Shown here piece by piece: positions 9,450-19,283 of a stretch of DNA of 64,000 bases. The translations under genes were made by a program, and so were the position numbers. The stretch is from NCBI RefSeq assembly GCF_024734895.1, contig NZ_CP091430.1, positions 7,007,501 to 7,071,500 of the forward strand, in the 5' to 3' direction. This DNA is from Paenibacillus spongiae. GTDB lineage: Bacteria; Bacillota; Bacilli; Paenibacillales; Paenibacillaceae. The notes beneath the pieces were generated by a model. It was not told the DNA's origin. It made no database searches and saw only the letters and a program-made list of their open reading frames with translations. Numbering within the stretch: the first letter of the stretch is position 1; each line of letters opens with the position of its first letter.

Positions 9450-11972
9450 TTATTTCACCAGTTGTCCCCGAGTTACGCCGAGCTGGTTGATAGCCTTCAG
9501 ACTGCGCCATACTTGAGTGCCGTTTATGCGGCCAGCCAGAGCATCGCGATACAGATCGATGACCTCTATTACTTTATCGGCAGTTTCCTCCAGAAATTCA
9601 ATACGGAACGAAGCGACGCCAAGATCGGCAAATTGTCTCAAATATTCCGCACCCGACTGTTCGATTGCATTATAGACGGTGTTGCGGCACCCTTCGTCCA
9701 CCCGGACCGGATGGGACATGCCGATTCGGTCCTGCAGCGAGACGCGGCGTTCTTCGCACGGCCGCCCGCAGTTCGTAAAGTCGGTGCCTTCACTGAGGAA
9801 TGTGCAGTACACGCAGTGCTCCGTATGGAACATCGGCAGATGCTGATGAATGACAACCTCAACCTTGGACGTATCGGTACGGCGCAGTAAATCGAACATC
9901 TGCTGCACGTTCAAATCATACGAGGGCGTAATCAAGCTGCAGCCTGCATCGACGAACAGATCCGCCGCTTTATGATTGGCGATGTTTAATGAAAAGTCTC
10001 CGATCAGTTGCGGGAACGGCCCCACGGTGCGTTCGGCCCGCGCGCGCAAATAATAGTACAATGCGCCTGTATTGCGCACAAGCACCGCATCCGGCTGCAT
10101 TCTCAAGATGCTGGCATGATAGCCGTTCTCCCCCGGCATATGAATCCGTGGGGTTGCCAAGGCGATCGGCTTGCCGGCGTTCCGGGCAATTTCCATCGCA
10201 GCCGGAAACTGCTTCACAAACTCAAAGTCCGCGATGACCATGCCCACATCGGTTTTCACAGCCGCCTCCACTTGAGGCAAGCTGCGGCATAGGGCGGTTA
10301 ATTGGGCGGTACCCTTAGCGGATGATGCTTCGGCAGAAGTATTCTCCCTTGCGCGAACATCCGAATAGCTATCCACCTCGCGCTTAATATATACTGGCGG
10401 CTTCGGCCGCTCGCCGGCCAGCTGCTCCACGGCTACACGCCGCATCCGGTTCAATTCGCGTATCGGCAAAATCAAATCGCCCTTCAAGTCCGCATCGAGC
10501 GATTCAAGCTGATAGACGGTACCCCCAAGGCGGCCAAGCTGCTCTTCCAGCAGCGACTGGTCCATCGGACGCTTCTGCGCCTCCTCCAGCTCCAGCTCCG
10601 AAACAATCTCGACCGTCGTGTTTTTCTGTACATCCGTCCACCATGTGCGAAGCGGCTGGCCAAGAACGCCCAGCACCTTCACGTGAAGCGGAAACGTCCG
10701 GTAAGGCTTCTCGGTCTCGAATGTGGCGCGAAGACGCCGGTCAAGCGCCGGGTCATTCGTTTTCCAAATCCGGTCGCCTACGTGCACCTTGCGCAGATCG
10801 ATATCGTTGCGTCCGGGCACCAGCTCCAGCAGCGTTCCTTCCTGGGCCTCGCCCTCCAGCTTGACTCCCTGTCTCCGCAAATCGTAGACGCGGCCGCCTT
10901 CTTCCTTCTTCGTCGGATCACCTGCGTCGAACACGATTCCGTCCCCGCGTTTCAGCGGCGCTTCAAGCTTGCAGACAACGGCGTCGCGAAGAACGCGCTC
11001 CACCCGGCCAAGATAGACGCCGCGGCTCTTGGGGAACGTGCCCTCGACGAGCTGCTTATTGTTCGTTCCTTGCAGAAATCCGTGCGTGAACCCGCGCGAG
11101 AAGCTCTGCTGCAGCTCGCGCATCTCTTCCTTGGAAGGGGCCGACCGGTTACCGTCGAAATAGCGGTCGATAGCCGCGCGATACTTGCTTACGACATTCG
11201 CTACATATTCGGGGGTCTTCAGCCGCCCTTCGATCTTAAAGGACATGACGCCGGCTTCAATAAGCTCCGGCATCAGTTCGATCGCCGCCAGATCCTTCGG
11301 CGACAAGAGATAGGCGACATCGCCCATCGGCATCTTTTCGCCATCTACCATAAGATCGTAAGGCAAACGGCACGCTTGCGCGCATTCCCCGCGGTTGGCT
11401 GAACGGCCGCCCCACATCTCCGATGTCAAGCATTGTCCCGAGTACGACACGCAGAGCGCGCCATGCACGAATACTTCCATGGGCAGCTTCGCCTGCTCGC
11501 CGATCTTCTTGATCTGCTTCAAGTTATTCTCCCGGCCAAGTACGACGCGCTCGATATCGAACGGCTTCGTAAATTCCACCGCCTCCGGCGACGTTATCGT
11601 CATCTGGGTCGATCCATGGATCGGGAAGTCCGGCGATAGCTCGCGAATCAGCTTGACCAGACCAAGATCCTGGACAATGACCGCATCGACGCCGGCATCG
11701 ATGCAAGCTTCCATTAACTGCTTCGCATCCTCCAGCTCATTCTCAAACACCAATATATTAAAGGTAAGAAATCCCTTCACACCGTAGCTGTGCAGGAAAG
11801 CCATTATTTCCGGCAGCTCGTCCGTCTGGAAATTATTCGCCCGTGCGCGGGCATTAAATTTCTCCACGCCAAAAAATATCGCATCCGCCCCGTTCGCAAC
11901 GGCTGCACGCATGCAATCCCAATCGCCGGCCGGAGCCAGCAGCTCTACATCTTCCCGTCTTATCTTACTCAT
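9450..11972 (-). CDS. U32-family (peptidase-like/RlhA-like) iron-sulfur protein with C-terminal DUF3656 region
   Basis: 840 residues. The N-terminal TIM-barrel U32 domain (about 1-290) carries the family signature MEVFVHGALCVSYSGQC followed by a cysteine-rich segment (RGECAQACRLPY) near residues 165-205. The middle region fits the DUF3656 module. The C-terminal part has a second cysteine cluster (HCVYCTF, NCGRPCEER). Some U32 proteins were named collagenases, but members such as E. coli RlhA hydroxylate 23S rRNA cytidine using prephenate-dependent chemistry, so an RNA-modification role is more likely than proteolysis. The ATG at 11972 has an AAGGATGGCGG ribosome binding site. It is divergent from the sugar isomerase gene. 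Confidence 0.85.
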   Translation of the reverse strand: MSKIRREDVELLAPAGDWDCMRAAVANGADAIFFGVEKFNARARANNFQTDELPEIMAFLHSYGVKGFLTFNILVFENELEDAKQLMEACIDAGVDAVIVQDLGLVKLIRELSPDFPIHGSTQMTITSPEAVEFTKPFDIERVVLGRENNLKQIKKIGEQAKLPMEVFVHGALCVSYSGQCLTSEMWGGRSANRGECAQACRLPYDLMVDGEKMPMGDVAYLLSPKDLAAIELMPELIEAGVMSFKIEGRLKTPEYVANVVSKYRAAIDRYFDGNRSAPSKEEMRELQQSFSRGFTHGFLQGTNNKQLVEGTFPKSRGVYLGRVERVLRDAVVCKLEAPLKRGDGIVFDAGDPTKKEEGGRVYDLRRQGVKLEGEAQEGTLLELVPGRNDIDLRKVHVGDRIWKTNDPALDRRLRATFETEKPYRTFPLHVKVLGVLGQPLRTWWTDVQKNTTVEIVSELELEEAQKRPMDQSLLEEQLGRLGGTVYQLESLDADLKGDLILPIRELNRMRRVAVEQLAGERPKPPVYIKREVDSYSDVRARENTSAEASSAKGTAQLTALCRSLPQVEAAVKTDVGMVIADFEFVKQFPAAMEIARNAGKPIALATPRIHMPGENGYHASILRMQPDAVLVRNTGALYYYLRARAERTVGPFPQLIGDFSLNIANHKAADLFVDAGCSLITPSYDLNVQQMFDLLRRTDTSKVEVVIHQHLPMFHTEHCVYCTFLSEGTDFTNCGRPCEERRVSLQDRIGMSHPVRVDEGCRNTVYNAIEQSGAEYLRQFADLGVASFRIEFLEETADKVIEVIDLYRDALAGRINGTQVWRSLKAINQLGVTRGQLVK

Positions 11973-12098
11973 CGTGTTACCGCCATCCTTCTTTATCGCT
12001 TGCTAGTCTCTTAAGTGTAACAGAGCATGGCCCGTGATTCCACAGGGTTTCAATGCTAGTTCCCCAAAGACTCGCTTCTGCGTCAAAATGAATTCTAT

Positions 12099-12188
12099 TT
12101 TGCTATTAGCCGTTTATCTGCTGTCGAATCTAATCGATTTCATACGAATAATAGCAAAGCGGGGATTACATTCTCTTCTTTGCTATTT
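12099..12188. repeat. Three TTTGCTATT boxes in a divergent intergenic region
   Basis: TTTGCTATTA at 12099-12108, its exact inverse TAATAGCAAA at 12149-12158, and a third direct copy TTTGCTATTT at 12179-12188. The region separates the U32 gene from the sugar isomerase gene and is AT-rich. The copies could be operator sites or form a large stem. Function is not known. Confidence 0.5.
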
Positions 12189-12243
12189 AATTATGCGATT
12201 TTGTCATTTGTTCATTCGCGGCTTTCTCTGCATTTCGTCATGC

Positions 12244-12287
12244 TATATAATGAAATCATTCATTAACACTTATGATTAACGGGAGGT
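12244..12287 (+). promoter_or_regulatory. Putative -10 element and ribosome binding site of the sugar isomerase gene
   Basis: A TGC-TATATAAT sequence at 12241-12251 resembles an extended -10 element; no convincing -35 is seen. GGGAGG at 12281-12286 lies 12 bases before the ATG at 12299 and decides that start over the upstream in-frame ATG at 12272, which has no ribosome binding site. Confidence 0.4.
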
Positions 12288-12298
12288 TTTATAAAACT

Positions 12299-13267
12299 AT
12301 GAAACTCGGCGTATTTTCCGTTCTATTTGCTCAGAAGCCATTCGAGGAAGCACTCGACTATATCGCTTCCAAAGGTCTGGATGCGATTGAGATTGGTACC
12401 GGTGGCTACCCGGGCAACGCGCATTGCGATCCCGATGTGCTGCTCGCTGATGAGAGCAAGCTGCAAGCCTTTAAGGAAGCGGTCGCGTCCCGCGGTCTAA
12501 CGATCAGCGCGCTGAGCTGCCACGGCAACCCGCTCCATCCGCAAAAAGCCATTGCCAGCGAACACGATGCGGTCATCCGCAAAACCATCACGCTTGCTTC
12601 CAAGCTTGGCGTATCGGTTGTTAACACCTTCTCCGGCTGCCCTGGCGACCATGAAGATGCTAAATATCCGAACTGGCCGGTAGCTCCATGGCCGAACGAC
12701 TACCAAGACATTCTGAAATGGCAGTGGGAAGAGAAAGTGATTCCGTACTGGACTGAAATCGCTAAACTGGCAACCGAGAATAATGTCAAGATCGGCCTCG
12801 AGCTTCATGGCGGTTTCTCCGTTCATAGCCCGGCAACGCTTCTTCGCCTGCGTGAAGCTGCCGGCGACGCGATCGGCGCAAACCTTGACCCGAGCCATAT
12901 GTGGTGGCAGGGAATCGATCCGGTGCAAGCGATCCATATTCTCGGCCGCGCCGGCGCTATTCACCACTTCCATGCGAAAGATACTTCCATTGATCCGGTG
13001 AACATCAACCATCACGGCGTAACGGACATGCAGTCCTATGCCCTTATGCTTGACCGCGCTTGGCAGTTCCGTACCGTCGGCTTTGGCCACGATATTAAGA
13101 CTTGGGCGGATATCATCAGCGCGCTTCGTCTTGTCGGCTACGATTATGTCGTCAGCATCGAGCATGAAGATGGCCTTATGTCCGTTGACGAAGGCTTCAC
13201 CAAAGCGGTACAGAACCTTCAGCAGGTACTGATCAAAGAGCCGCTGGGAGAAATGTGGTGGGTGTAA
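12299..13267 (+). CDS. Sugar phosphate isomerase/epimerase family protein (xylose isomerase-like TIM barrel)
   Basis: 322 residues with the AP-endonuclease-2/xylose isomerase-like TIM barrel. Candidate metal ligands are seen in order: glutamate in GLELHGG, aspartate/histidine in NLDPSHMWW, histidine in HFHAKD and glutamate in SIEHED. Family members isomerise or epimerise sugars or inositol derivatives; the substrate cannot be told from sequence. It stands alone, with a strong terminator after the stop and the TTTGCTATT boxes upstream, suggesting single-gene control by a specific regulator. Start chosen at 12299 because of the GGGAGG site. Confidence 0.85.
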   Translation: MKLGVFSVLFAQKPFEEALDYIASKGLDAIEIGTGGYPGNAHCDPDVLLADESKLQAFKEAVASRGLTISALSCHGNPLHPQKAIASEHDAVIRKTITLASKLGVSVVNTFSGCPGDHEDAKYPNWPVAPWPNDYQDILKWQWEEKVIPYWTEIAKLATENNVKIGLELHGGFSVHSPATLLRLREAAGDAIGANLDPSHMWWQGIDPVQAIHILGRAGAIHHFHAKDTSIDPVNINHHGVTDMQSYALMLDRAWQFRTVGFGHDIKTWADIISALRLVGYDYVVSIEHEDGLMSVDEGFTKAVQNLQQVLIKEPLGEMWWV

Positions 13268-13295
13268 GCTCCCTCTAGCCATCCTATGTAATTAG

Positions 13296-13338
13296 AAACC
13301 AGTCTTAACACAATTCTCTTGTGTTAGACTGGTTTTTT
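13296..13338 (+). terminator. Rho-independent terminator after the sugar isomerase gene
   Basis: AACCAGTCTTAACACAA pairs with TTGTGTTAGACTGGTT (one bulge) around a TTCTC loop, followed by TTTTTT. Clear intrinsic terminator. Confidence 0.93.
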
Positions 13339-13814
13339 CATGCCCTCCCTAGCATCTTTGGCAGCCTTTTATTTTGTTCTCTCCATATATAAGTCCGATC
13401 TCCCGTTCCTGCACATCAGCAGCGCAGCCAAAAATCATTCGTTGACGGACGGCCAATTCCGATTAATTTTCATCGATAAACCTCTTGATTTATCAGCAGC
13501 ATTAGCCATCTCTCCCTAATTATATGTTCGTGAGAAAATGCGCAAAAAAACAGTATGCATGCGATATATGCCGATAAGGAATTTGCATTATTTAAACTAT
13601 CTTTATAATACATATTATATCGGTACAAGCCCATGTAATCAGATATATATCATGACTAATATCAATGTATAATTGCGTAATTACAATCAAATTCGATCAA
13701 GTGCGTAGATCGAAATACAGATAAATTCATTCGAGTGTTCGGCTAGATTATCCTATCGGCTTCATGAACTTTTATTCGGCTTGCCGCGTCATTCTTCCGA
13801 TATATTGCTCATCG
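13339..13814. other. AT-rich intergenic stretch without a recognised gene
   Basis: About 475 bases between two terminators. I see no reading frame with a ribosome binding site, no RNA gene fold that I recognise, and no repeat beyond short AT-rich runs such as TATATATC. It lies between the convergent isomerase and small membrane protein genes. Confidence 0.5.
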
Positions 13815-13857
13815 AAAAAAGCCGCCAGTGTCTTGATCAACAAGACCCCAGCGGCTT
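13815..13857 (-). terminator. Rho-independent terminator after the small membrane protein
   Basis: Minus strand AAGCCGCTGGGGTCTTG pairs with CAAGACACTGGCGGCTT, followed by TTTTTCG. The stem is long with one mismatch. Confidence 0.88.
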
Positions 13858-13888
13858 ATTATGCTTTCACACGGAATTACCGTTTGAA

Positions 13889-14107
13889 TTAGCCCAACCA
13901 CACTTTAAAGATCATCACATAGTTAGCAAACGCGAATACGAGGAATGCAACGGCCGTAAATCCGATTGCAAAGATGTTCTTCTTCGGACGCGCCGTTAAA
14001 AGACGAACAAGGCCGATGAAGATGACCAATGTGAATATCAGCATCATGATATCGAACGGTTCGAACGTCTTTGCAACCGCCTGTGCAGCTTCTTCTGCGA
14101 GAAACAT
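13889..14107 (-). CDS. Small two-helix membrane protein, DUF2759/YqgW-like
   Basis: 72 residues with two predicted membrane segments (about 20-38, MMLIFTLVIFIGLVRLL, and 47-66, AIGFTAVAFLVFAFANYVM) separated by a basic loop RPKKN. A very strong AAGGAGGT ribosome binding site lies seven bases before the ATG at 14107, and a clear terminator follows, so this is a real single-gene unit. The pattern helix, basic loop, AIGF, helix recalls the DUF2759 family of Bacillales (YqgW), but the family call is from memory and tentative. Function unknown. Confidence 0.7.
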   Translation of the reverse strand: MFLAEEAAQAVAKTFEPFDIMMLIFTLVIFIGLVRLLTARPKKNIFAIGFTAVAFLVFAFANYVMIFKVWLG

Positions 14108-14330
14108 GGGGGGACCTCCTTCTTATCACACGATACCTATCTTAGCTTATGTTAGCCGTAACTGGGCTTTGTTGCAAGTCCGAATTTTGAATCGTAACAA
14201 CTTTGTCACGAATTTGAAACTTTTTCTTCATTATAACCAACACCAAAGCTTCATATAACAAAATCTTATATATGCTTAGCTTGACGGCATTGTCGCTTTT
14301 ATTAAAATGTGTTACCATTTTTTTAGAATA

Positions 14331-14368
14331 TTCATACCTGACATGTCGGATTTATATTGAGGTATGAA
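14331..14368 (+). repeat. Nine-base inverted repeat in the nitrite/sulfite reductase leader
   Basis: TTCATACCT at 14331-14339 and AGGTATGAA at 14360-14368 are exact inverses 20 bases apart, with the palindrome GACATGTC at 14340-14347 between them. It lies just upstream of the ribosome binding site and could be an operator or an mRNA hairpin. No named regulator site is claimed. Confidence 0.5.
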
Positions 14369-14392
14369 ATTTAGACTAGGAGGAATCGATCG

Positions 14393-16015
14393 ATGGCTTA
14401 CGAGCCCGTATGGATGAAGGATCCATCCGCTTTGAATAAATTCGAGCTAGTCAAGATGGAGAAGGACGGACTGGACGTCATTCGCACCATTATTGACCAG
14501 TACGCCAAAGAGGGCTACGACTCTATTCCGGAAGACGACATGAGCCGGTTCAAATGGGCTGGCGTTTATGAGCAAAAGCCCCGCGACGGCCATTTCATGA
14601 TGCGCGTCCGCATCCCTACCGGTATTACGACCGCACCGCAAGTCCGTGCATTAGCTTCAATCGCACGCGATTACGGACGCAATCTTATTGATGTAACGAC
14701 GCGTCAGGCCATTCAATACCACTGGCTGCGCGTTGAGAATTTACCGGATATTTTCAACCGCCTCGAAGAAGTCGGACTCTACTCATACGAAGCTTGCGGT
14801 GACTGCCCGCGCACCATTGTCGGTAACCCGCTGGCAGGGATCGACAAGGATGAACTGATTGACACAATTGGCATTGTCGAAGAAGTAAGCAATTTCTTCC
14901 TGCTGAATCGCGACTTCTCCAACTTGCCCCGCAAATATAAAATGTCCATCACTGGCAACATTTATAACAACGCAAATGCAGAGATTAACGATCTTGCATT
15001 CGTGCCCGCATCGAAGGTCATCGACGGTCAAGAAATAATCGGTTTCCACGCCTACGTCGGCGGCGGCCTATCGGCCAAACCGCATATGGCACAGGAGCTG
15101 GATATCTTCATCCGTCCGGAAGAAGTCCTCAAGACCGCTATCGGCGTGACCACCATCTTCCGTGATTACGGTTACCGCCAGAAGCGACACCATGCCCGGT
15201 TGAAATTTCTCGTGGCTGACTGGGGTGTAGAGAAGTTCAAGGAGAAACTGATCGAGCTGATCGGAGATATGCCTTCCAAAGGCACGAATCGGACAATCGG
15301 ATGGAACGCTGTCTATTATGATGGCGTATATGAGCAGAAACAGGAAGGCTTGCACTTCATCGGCTTAAACGTACCTGTGGGCCGCACAGAAGCTTCGGAG
15401 TTCGAGCAGCTGGCTGACATTGCTGAGAAATATGGCGACGGTAAGATCCGTACCACGATGTCACAAAACATCATTCTGAGCGGGATTCCGGCCGAGAAGC
15501 TGGAGGAAGCGCTGCAATCGCCTGTACTTCAGCGTCTGTCCCCGCAAGCGAAGACATTCATGAGCCGCACTGTATCATGCACAGGCAACGAGTTCTGCAA
15601 CCTCGCTGTTGTTGAAACGAAAGAACTCGCCCGCGATGTTGCGGAATACCTGGATGCACATGTAGAACTGGATGAGAAAATCCGCATCCACATTATCGGA
15701 TGTCCTAACGCTTGCGGACAGAAGCATATTGCGGACATCGGCTTGCAGGGCGCACTGATCCGTACCCCAGATGGTACGGTCGATGCCTTTGATATCGCAG
15801 TTGGCGGTATACTCGGACCTGGAGCGAAGTTTAACACAACGCTCAAAGGCCGCGTCAAAAGCACCGAAATCGGCAGCGTCTTGGCGAAGCTCATTACCTT
15901 CTATAAGGATAACCGCGAAGCCGGCGAATCGTTCCATAACTATGTAAATCGGGTCGGAGCAGCCGCATTCCAAGAAAAACTAAACGACTGCCTCGCCCAG
16001 CCCACATCCGCTTAA
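14393..16015 (+). CDS. Siroheme-dependent nitrite/sulfite reductase
   Basis: 540-residue haemoprotein with duplicated ferredoxin-like half-domains and siroheme/4Fe-4S domains, reducing sulfite to sulfide or nitrite to ammonia with six electrons. The cluster-binding cysteines are visible as C-x5-C (SCTGNEFC) near residues 396-402 and C-x3-C (GCPNACG) near 439-443. The N-terminal half carries the first binding repeat with RDYGRNLIDVTTRQAIQYHW. Size fits the ferredoxin-dependent single-chain class (about 510-590) rather than NirBD or CysI with a flavoprotein partner. No partner, siroheme or cysteine gene is adjacent, so substrate choice cannot be settled. AGGAGG precedes the ATG at 14393. Confidence 0.9.
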   Translation: MAYEPVWMKDPSALNKFELVKMEKDGLDVIRTIIDQYAKEGYDSIPEDDMSRFKWAGVYEQKPRDGHFMMRVRIPTGITTAPQVRALASIARDYGRNLIDVTTRQAIQYHWLRVENLPDIFNRLEEVGLYSYEACGDCPRTIVGNPLAGIDKDELIDTIGIVEEVSNFFLLNRDFSNLPRKYKMSITGNIYNNANAEINDLAFVPASKVIDGQEIIGFHAYVGGGLSAKPHMAQELDIFIRPEEVLKTAIGVTTIFRDYGYRQKRHHARLKFLVADWGVEKFKEKLIELIGDMPSKGTNRTIGWNAVYYDGVYEQKQEGLHFIGLNVPVGRTEASEFEQLADIAEKYGDGKIRTTMSQNIILSGIPAEKLEEALQSPVLQRLSPQAKTFMSRTVSCTGNEFCNLAVVETKELARDVAEYLDAHVELDEKIRIHIIGCPNACGQKHIADIGLQGALIRTPDGTVDAFDIAVGGILGPGAKFNTTLKGRVKSTEIGSVLAKLITFYKDNREAGESFHNYVNRVGAAAFQEKLNDCLAQPTSA

Positions 16016-16030
16016 ATAAAGTTAAATTAG

Positions 16031-16134
16031 AATCCTCTGCGAAGTATCCTATAATACTGGCAGAGGATTTCAAGTGAGAGATACAGGAAGCCCTCTGAAT
16101 ACCCGCATATGATGCGTCGTATCCAGAGGGCTTC
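16031..16134 (+). terminator. Two hairpins between the reductase gene and uvrA
   Basis: First hairpin: AATCCTCTGC (16031-16040) with GCAGAGGATT (16060-16069). Second: GAAGCCCTCTG (16087-16097) with CAGAGGGCTTC (16124-16134) and TTTC after it. They lie between convergent genes and probably end transcription from one or both sides. Neither has a strong T tract. Confidence 0.55.
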
Positions 16135-16187
16135 TTTCAAAGTACCGACTTGTTCTGCGCGAGGATAACCCTGCCCGCTCCTTGCTC

Positions 16188-19073
16188 CTAATCCGCTCGG
16201 CCAGCCGCTACGCCTTCCGATGCCATGTTCGCATCTTTCGTCCGCTTGCTGTCCCGCTCCAGAATCGGCTTCAAGTAGCGGCCCGTGTAGGAGCCCTCGA
16301 CTTTGACCACTTGCTCCGGCGTACCGGTGGCTACGATTGAACCGCCGCCGCTCCCGCCCTCAGGACCAAGATCGATCAAATAGTCGGCTGTCTTGATGAC
16401 ATCCAAGTTATGCTCGATGACCAGGACCGATTCTCCAGACTCCACTAGACGGTGCAATATAATGAGCAGCCGGTCGATGTCGTCTACATGCAGACCTGTC
16501 GTAGGTTCATCGAGAATGTACATCGTCTTGCCCGTACTCCGCCGGTACAGCTCAGCCGCTAATTTGACCCGTTGCGCCTCGCCGCCGGACATCGTCGTCG
16601 CTGGCTGACCTAATGTCATGTAACCCAGACCTACATCCAATAACGTCTTCAGCTTGCGATGAATACGCGGTACGTTCACGAAGAAATCACACGCGTGCTC
16701 AATGGTCATCTGAAGCAGGTCGGCAATGTTCTTGCCTTTGTATTTAATGTCGAGCGTCTCCCGGTTATACCGTTTGCCCTTACAAATCTCGCAAGGCACG
16801 TAAACATCGGGAAGGAAGTGCATCTCGATCTTAATGATACCGTCTCCGCGGCAGGCTTCGCAGCGCCCGCCCTTGACGTTAAAGCTGAATCGCCCCTTCT
16901 TATAGCCGCGAACCTTGGATTCGGTTGTCGTCGCATACAAATCCCGAATATCGTCGAATACGCCAGTGTACGTCGCCGGGTTCGAGCGCGGTGTCCGGCC
17001 GATCGGAGACTGGTCGATTTCGATCACCTTATCGATATGCTCAAGACCGCGTATTTCCTTATGCTGCCCCGGACGGAGCTTCGCTTTGTTCAAATCTCTG
17101 GCAAGCGTCTTGTACAGAATCTCGTTCACAAGCGTCGACTTGCCTGAGCCGGAAACGCCTGTAACGGCGGTGAACACCCCAAGCGGAACCTTCACATTAA
17201 TGCCGCGCAGGTTGTTCTCCTTCGCACCGCGGATTTCCAGCCACTTCTCGCCCGTCGAACGGCGCTGAAGCGGTACGGGAATGAACTTGCGGCCGCTCAA
17301 ATAGGCGCCCGTCAGCGACTTCTCGGAATCCATCACTTCAGCCGGCGTACCTTCCGCGACAACCGTGCCGCCATGGATCCCTGCGCCCGGCCCGATATCA
17401 ATAATATAATCGGCAGCCATCATAGTGTCCTCGTCATGCTCGACAACAATAAGCGTATTGCCCAGATTACGCATATGTTCCAATGTCTGGATCAGCTTGT
17501 CGTTGTCCCGCTGATGAAGCCCGATGCTCGGCTCATCCAGAATGTACAGGACACCCATCAGGCTGGAGCCGATCTGAGTCGCCAGACGGATACGCTGTGC
17601 TTCGCCGCCCGACAACGTGCCTGCCGCCCGATTAAGCGTCAAATATTCCAGCCCGACATTGACCAGGAAGCCCAGCCGGCTGTTGATTTCCTTCAGAATC
17701 AATTGTGCGATGGCGCGCTCCTTCTCCGTCAGTTCAATGCCGCTGAAGAATCTCTGCGCATCGCCAATAGAGAGCGAGGTCACATAGGATATATTCTGTT
17801 CGCCGACGGAGACAGCCAAGCTTTCCTTGCGAAGACGATGGCCTTTACAGCCGCCGCAAGGCTTGGCGCTCATATATTGTTCAATATGCTCGCGGATGCC
17901 GTCCGAGCCCGTCTCACGATAACGGCGCTCCAAATTGTGCACGATGCCCTCGAATGGCACATGAGCTTCCTTCGAATGGCCAAAATCATTCTCGTAACGG
18001 AACCGGACACGCTCGCCGCCTGTTCCGAACATTAGCTTCTTCATATGCTCGTCCGTCAGCTCGCTGACCGGCACGTCCATCGGAATGCCGTAATGCTCGC
18101 ACACCGCTTGAAGGAATTGCGGGTAATAGTTGGACGTGCTTCCCGCCCAAGCCTCGAATGCGCCACCCTCAACCGACTTCCGGTTATCCGGTACAAGCAG
18201 GTCGGGATCGACGATCATTTTGGCTCCTAAACCATCGCAGTCCGGACAAGCCCCGAAGGGGCTGTTGAAGGAAAACATCCGCGGCGCCAGCTCGTCAATG
18301 CTGAATCCGCATTGCGGGCAAGCGAGCTTGGAGCTGAACAGCAGCTCTTCCTTCTCCATCACATCGACCAATACTTGACCGTCGGACAGCTTCAACGCCG
18401 TCTCGATCGAGTCGGCAAGCCGGGTGTGGATATCCTCCTTGATCACGATCCGGTCCACGACCACTTCGATATTATGCTTCTTGTTCTTCTCCAGCTCGAT
18501 CTTCTCGCCCAGGTCGCGAAGCTCGCCGTTAATCCGGACGCGCACGAAGCCCTGCTTCGAGACATCCGCCAGCAGCTTCGTATGCTCGCCCTTGCGGCCT
18601 GAGACGATCGGGGCCATGATTTGGAGCCGGGTTCGCTCCGGATATTCCATGATGCGGTCCACGATTTGCTCCACGGTCTGAGCGGTTATCTCAATGCCAT
18701 GCTCCGGGCAGTGAGGTTTCCCTACCCTGGCGAATAACAACCGAAGATAGTCATAGATCTCGGTCACCGTTCCGACGGTCGAACGCGGGTTGCGGCTCGT
18801 CGTCTTCTGGTCGATCGAGATCGCCGGAGACAAGCCGTCGATGGAGTCCACGTCCGGCTTCTCCATTTGGCCAAGGAACTGACGCGCATAGGCGGATAGC
18901 GATTCGACATAGCGCCGCTGTCCTTCGGCATAGATCGTATCGAACGCAAGCGACGATTTGCCCGAGCCGCTCAGACCGGTAAGCACGATAAACTTATCAC
19001 GCGGAATGGTCACGTCGATATTTTTCAAATTATGGGCTCTTGCCCCTTTAATAACGATGGAATCACTGGCCAC
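16188..19073 (-). CDS. uvrA: Excinuclease ABC subunit A
   Basis: Damage-recognising ATPase of nucleotide excision repair; it loads UvrB on lesions. 961 residues with two ABC ATPase modules: Walker A GLSGSGKS at 33-40 and GVSGSGKS near 640-650, two [12 protein letters not shown] signatures ([13 protein letters not shown] near 490 and [13 protein letters not shown] near 832), and zinc-binding cysteine pairs (CPQCG/CPDCDG near 253-283 and CEACRG/CEICKG near 740-765). The C-terminal tail after TGRYLKP is slightly extended. The start is GTG at 19073 with GGAGGAG upstream. It follows uvrB by 210 bases, containing no obvious gene. Confidence 0.97.
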   Translation of the reverse strand: MASDSIVIKGARAHNLKNIDVTIPRDKFIVLTGLSGSGKSSLAFDTIYAEGQRRYVESLSAYARQFLGQMEKPDVDSIDGLSPAISIDQKTTSRNPRSTVGTVTEIYDYLRLLFARVGKPHCPEHGIEITAQTVEQIVDRIMEYPERTRLQIMAPIVSGRKGEHTKLLADVSKQGFVRVRINGELRDLGEKIELEKNKKHNIEVVVDRIVIKEDIHTRLADSIETALKLSDGQVLVDVMEKEELLFSSKLACPQCGFSIDELAPRMFSFNSPFGACPDCDGLGAKMIVDPDLLVPDNRKSVEGGAFEAWAGSTSNYYPQFLQAVCEHYGIPMDVPVSELTDEHMKKLMFGTGGERVRFRYENDFGHSKEAHVPFEGIVHNLERRYRETGSDGIREHIEQYMSAKPCGGCKGHRLRKESLAVSVGEQNISYVTSLSIGDAQRFFSGIELTEKERAIAQLILKEINSRLGFLVNVGLEYLTLNRAAGTLSGGEAQRIRLATQIGSSLMGVLYILDEPSIGLHQRDNDKLIQTLEHMRNLGNTLIVVEHDEDTMMAADYIIDIGPGAGIHGGTVVAEGTPAEVMDSEKSLTGAYLSGRKFIPVPLQRRSTGEKWLEIRGAKENNLRGINVKVPLGVFTAVTGVSGSGKSTLVNEILYKTLARDLNKAKLRPGQHKEIRGLEHIDKVIEIDQSPIGRTPRSNPATYTGVFDDIRDLYATTTESKVRGYKKGRFSFNVKGGRCEACRGDGIIKIEMHFLPDVYVPCEICKGKRYNRETLDIKYKGKNIADLLQMTIEHACDFFVNVPRIHRKLKTLLDVGLGYMTLGQPATTMSGGEAQRVKLAAELYRRSTGKTMYILDEPTTGLHVDDIDRLLIILHRLVESGESVLVIEHNLDVIKTADYLIDLGPEGGSGGGSIVATGTPEQVVKVEGSYTGRYLKPILERDSKRTKDANMASEGVAAGRAD

Positions 19074-19283
19074 TTACTTTCTCTCCTCCTGTACGTCCAA
19101 CCTTCGGCGCACATCCGTGCAGCCTGTTAGCCGTGTCTTAGGTTTCAGTTGAAGTCCAAGCGGCCTGACCGCCCTTCAACGGTGAGATATGCAAATGCGG
19201 CGACGCCCGCTATCGGGCGTTCACCGCTTGATGTTTGGGAATTTGAATTAAGAGAATGGCCGGCCGATGAAGGTTATCGATTC

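Noticed and set aside
12497-13282. 261-codon minus-strand frame opposite the sugar isomerase
   Set aside because: Antisense shadow; it even crosses the stop region of the real gene, and no ribosome binding site is seen.
13339-13814. Possible small RNA or riboswitch in a long AT-rich gap
   Set aside because: No conserved riboswitch core, promoter-terminator pair or stable fold could be recognised by eye.
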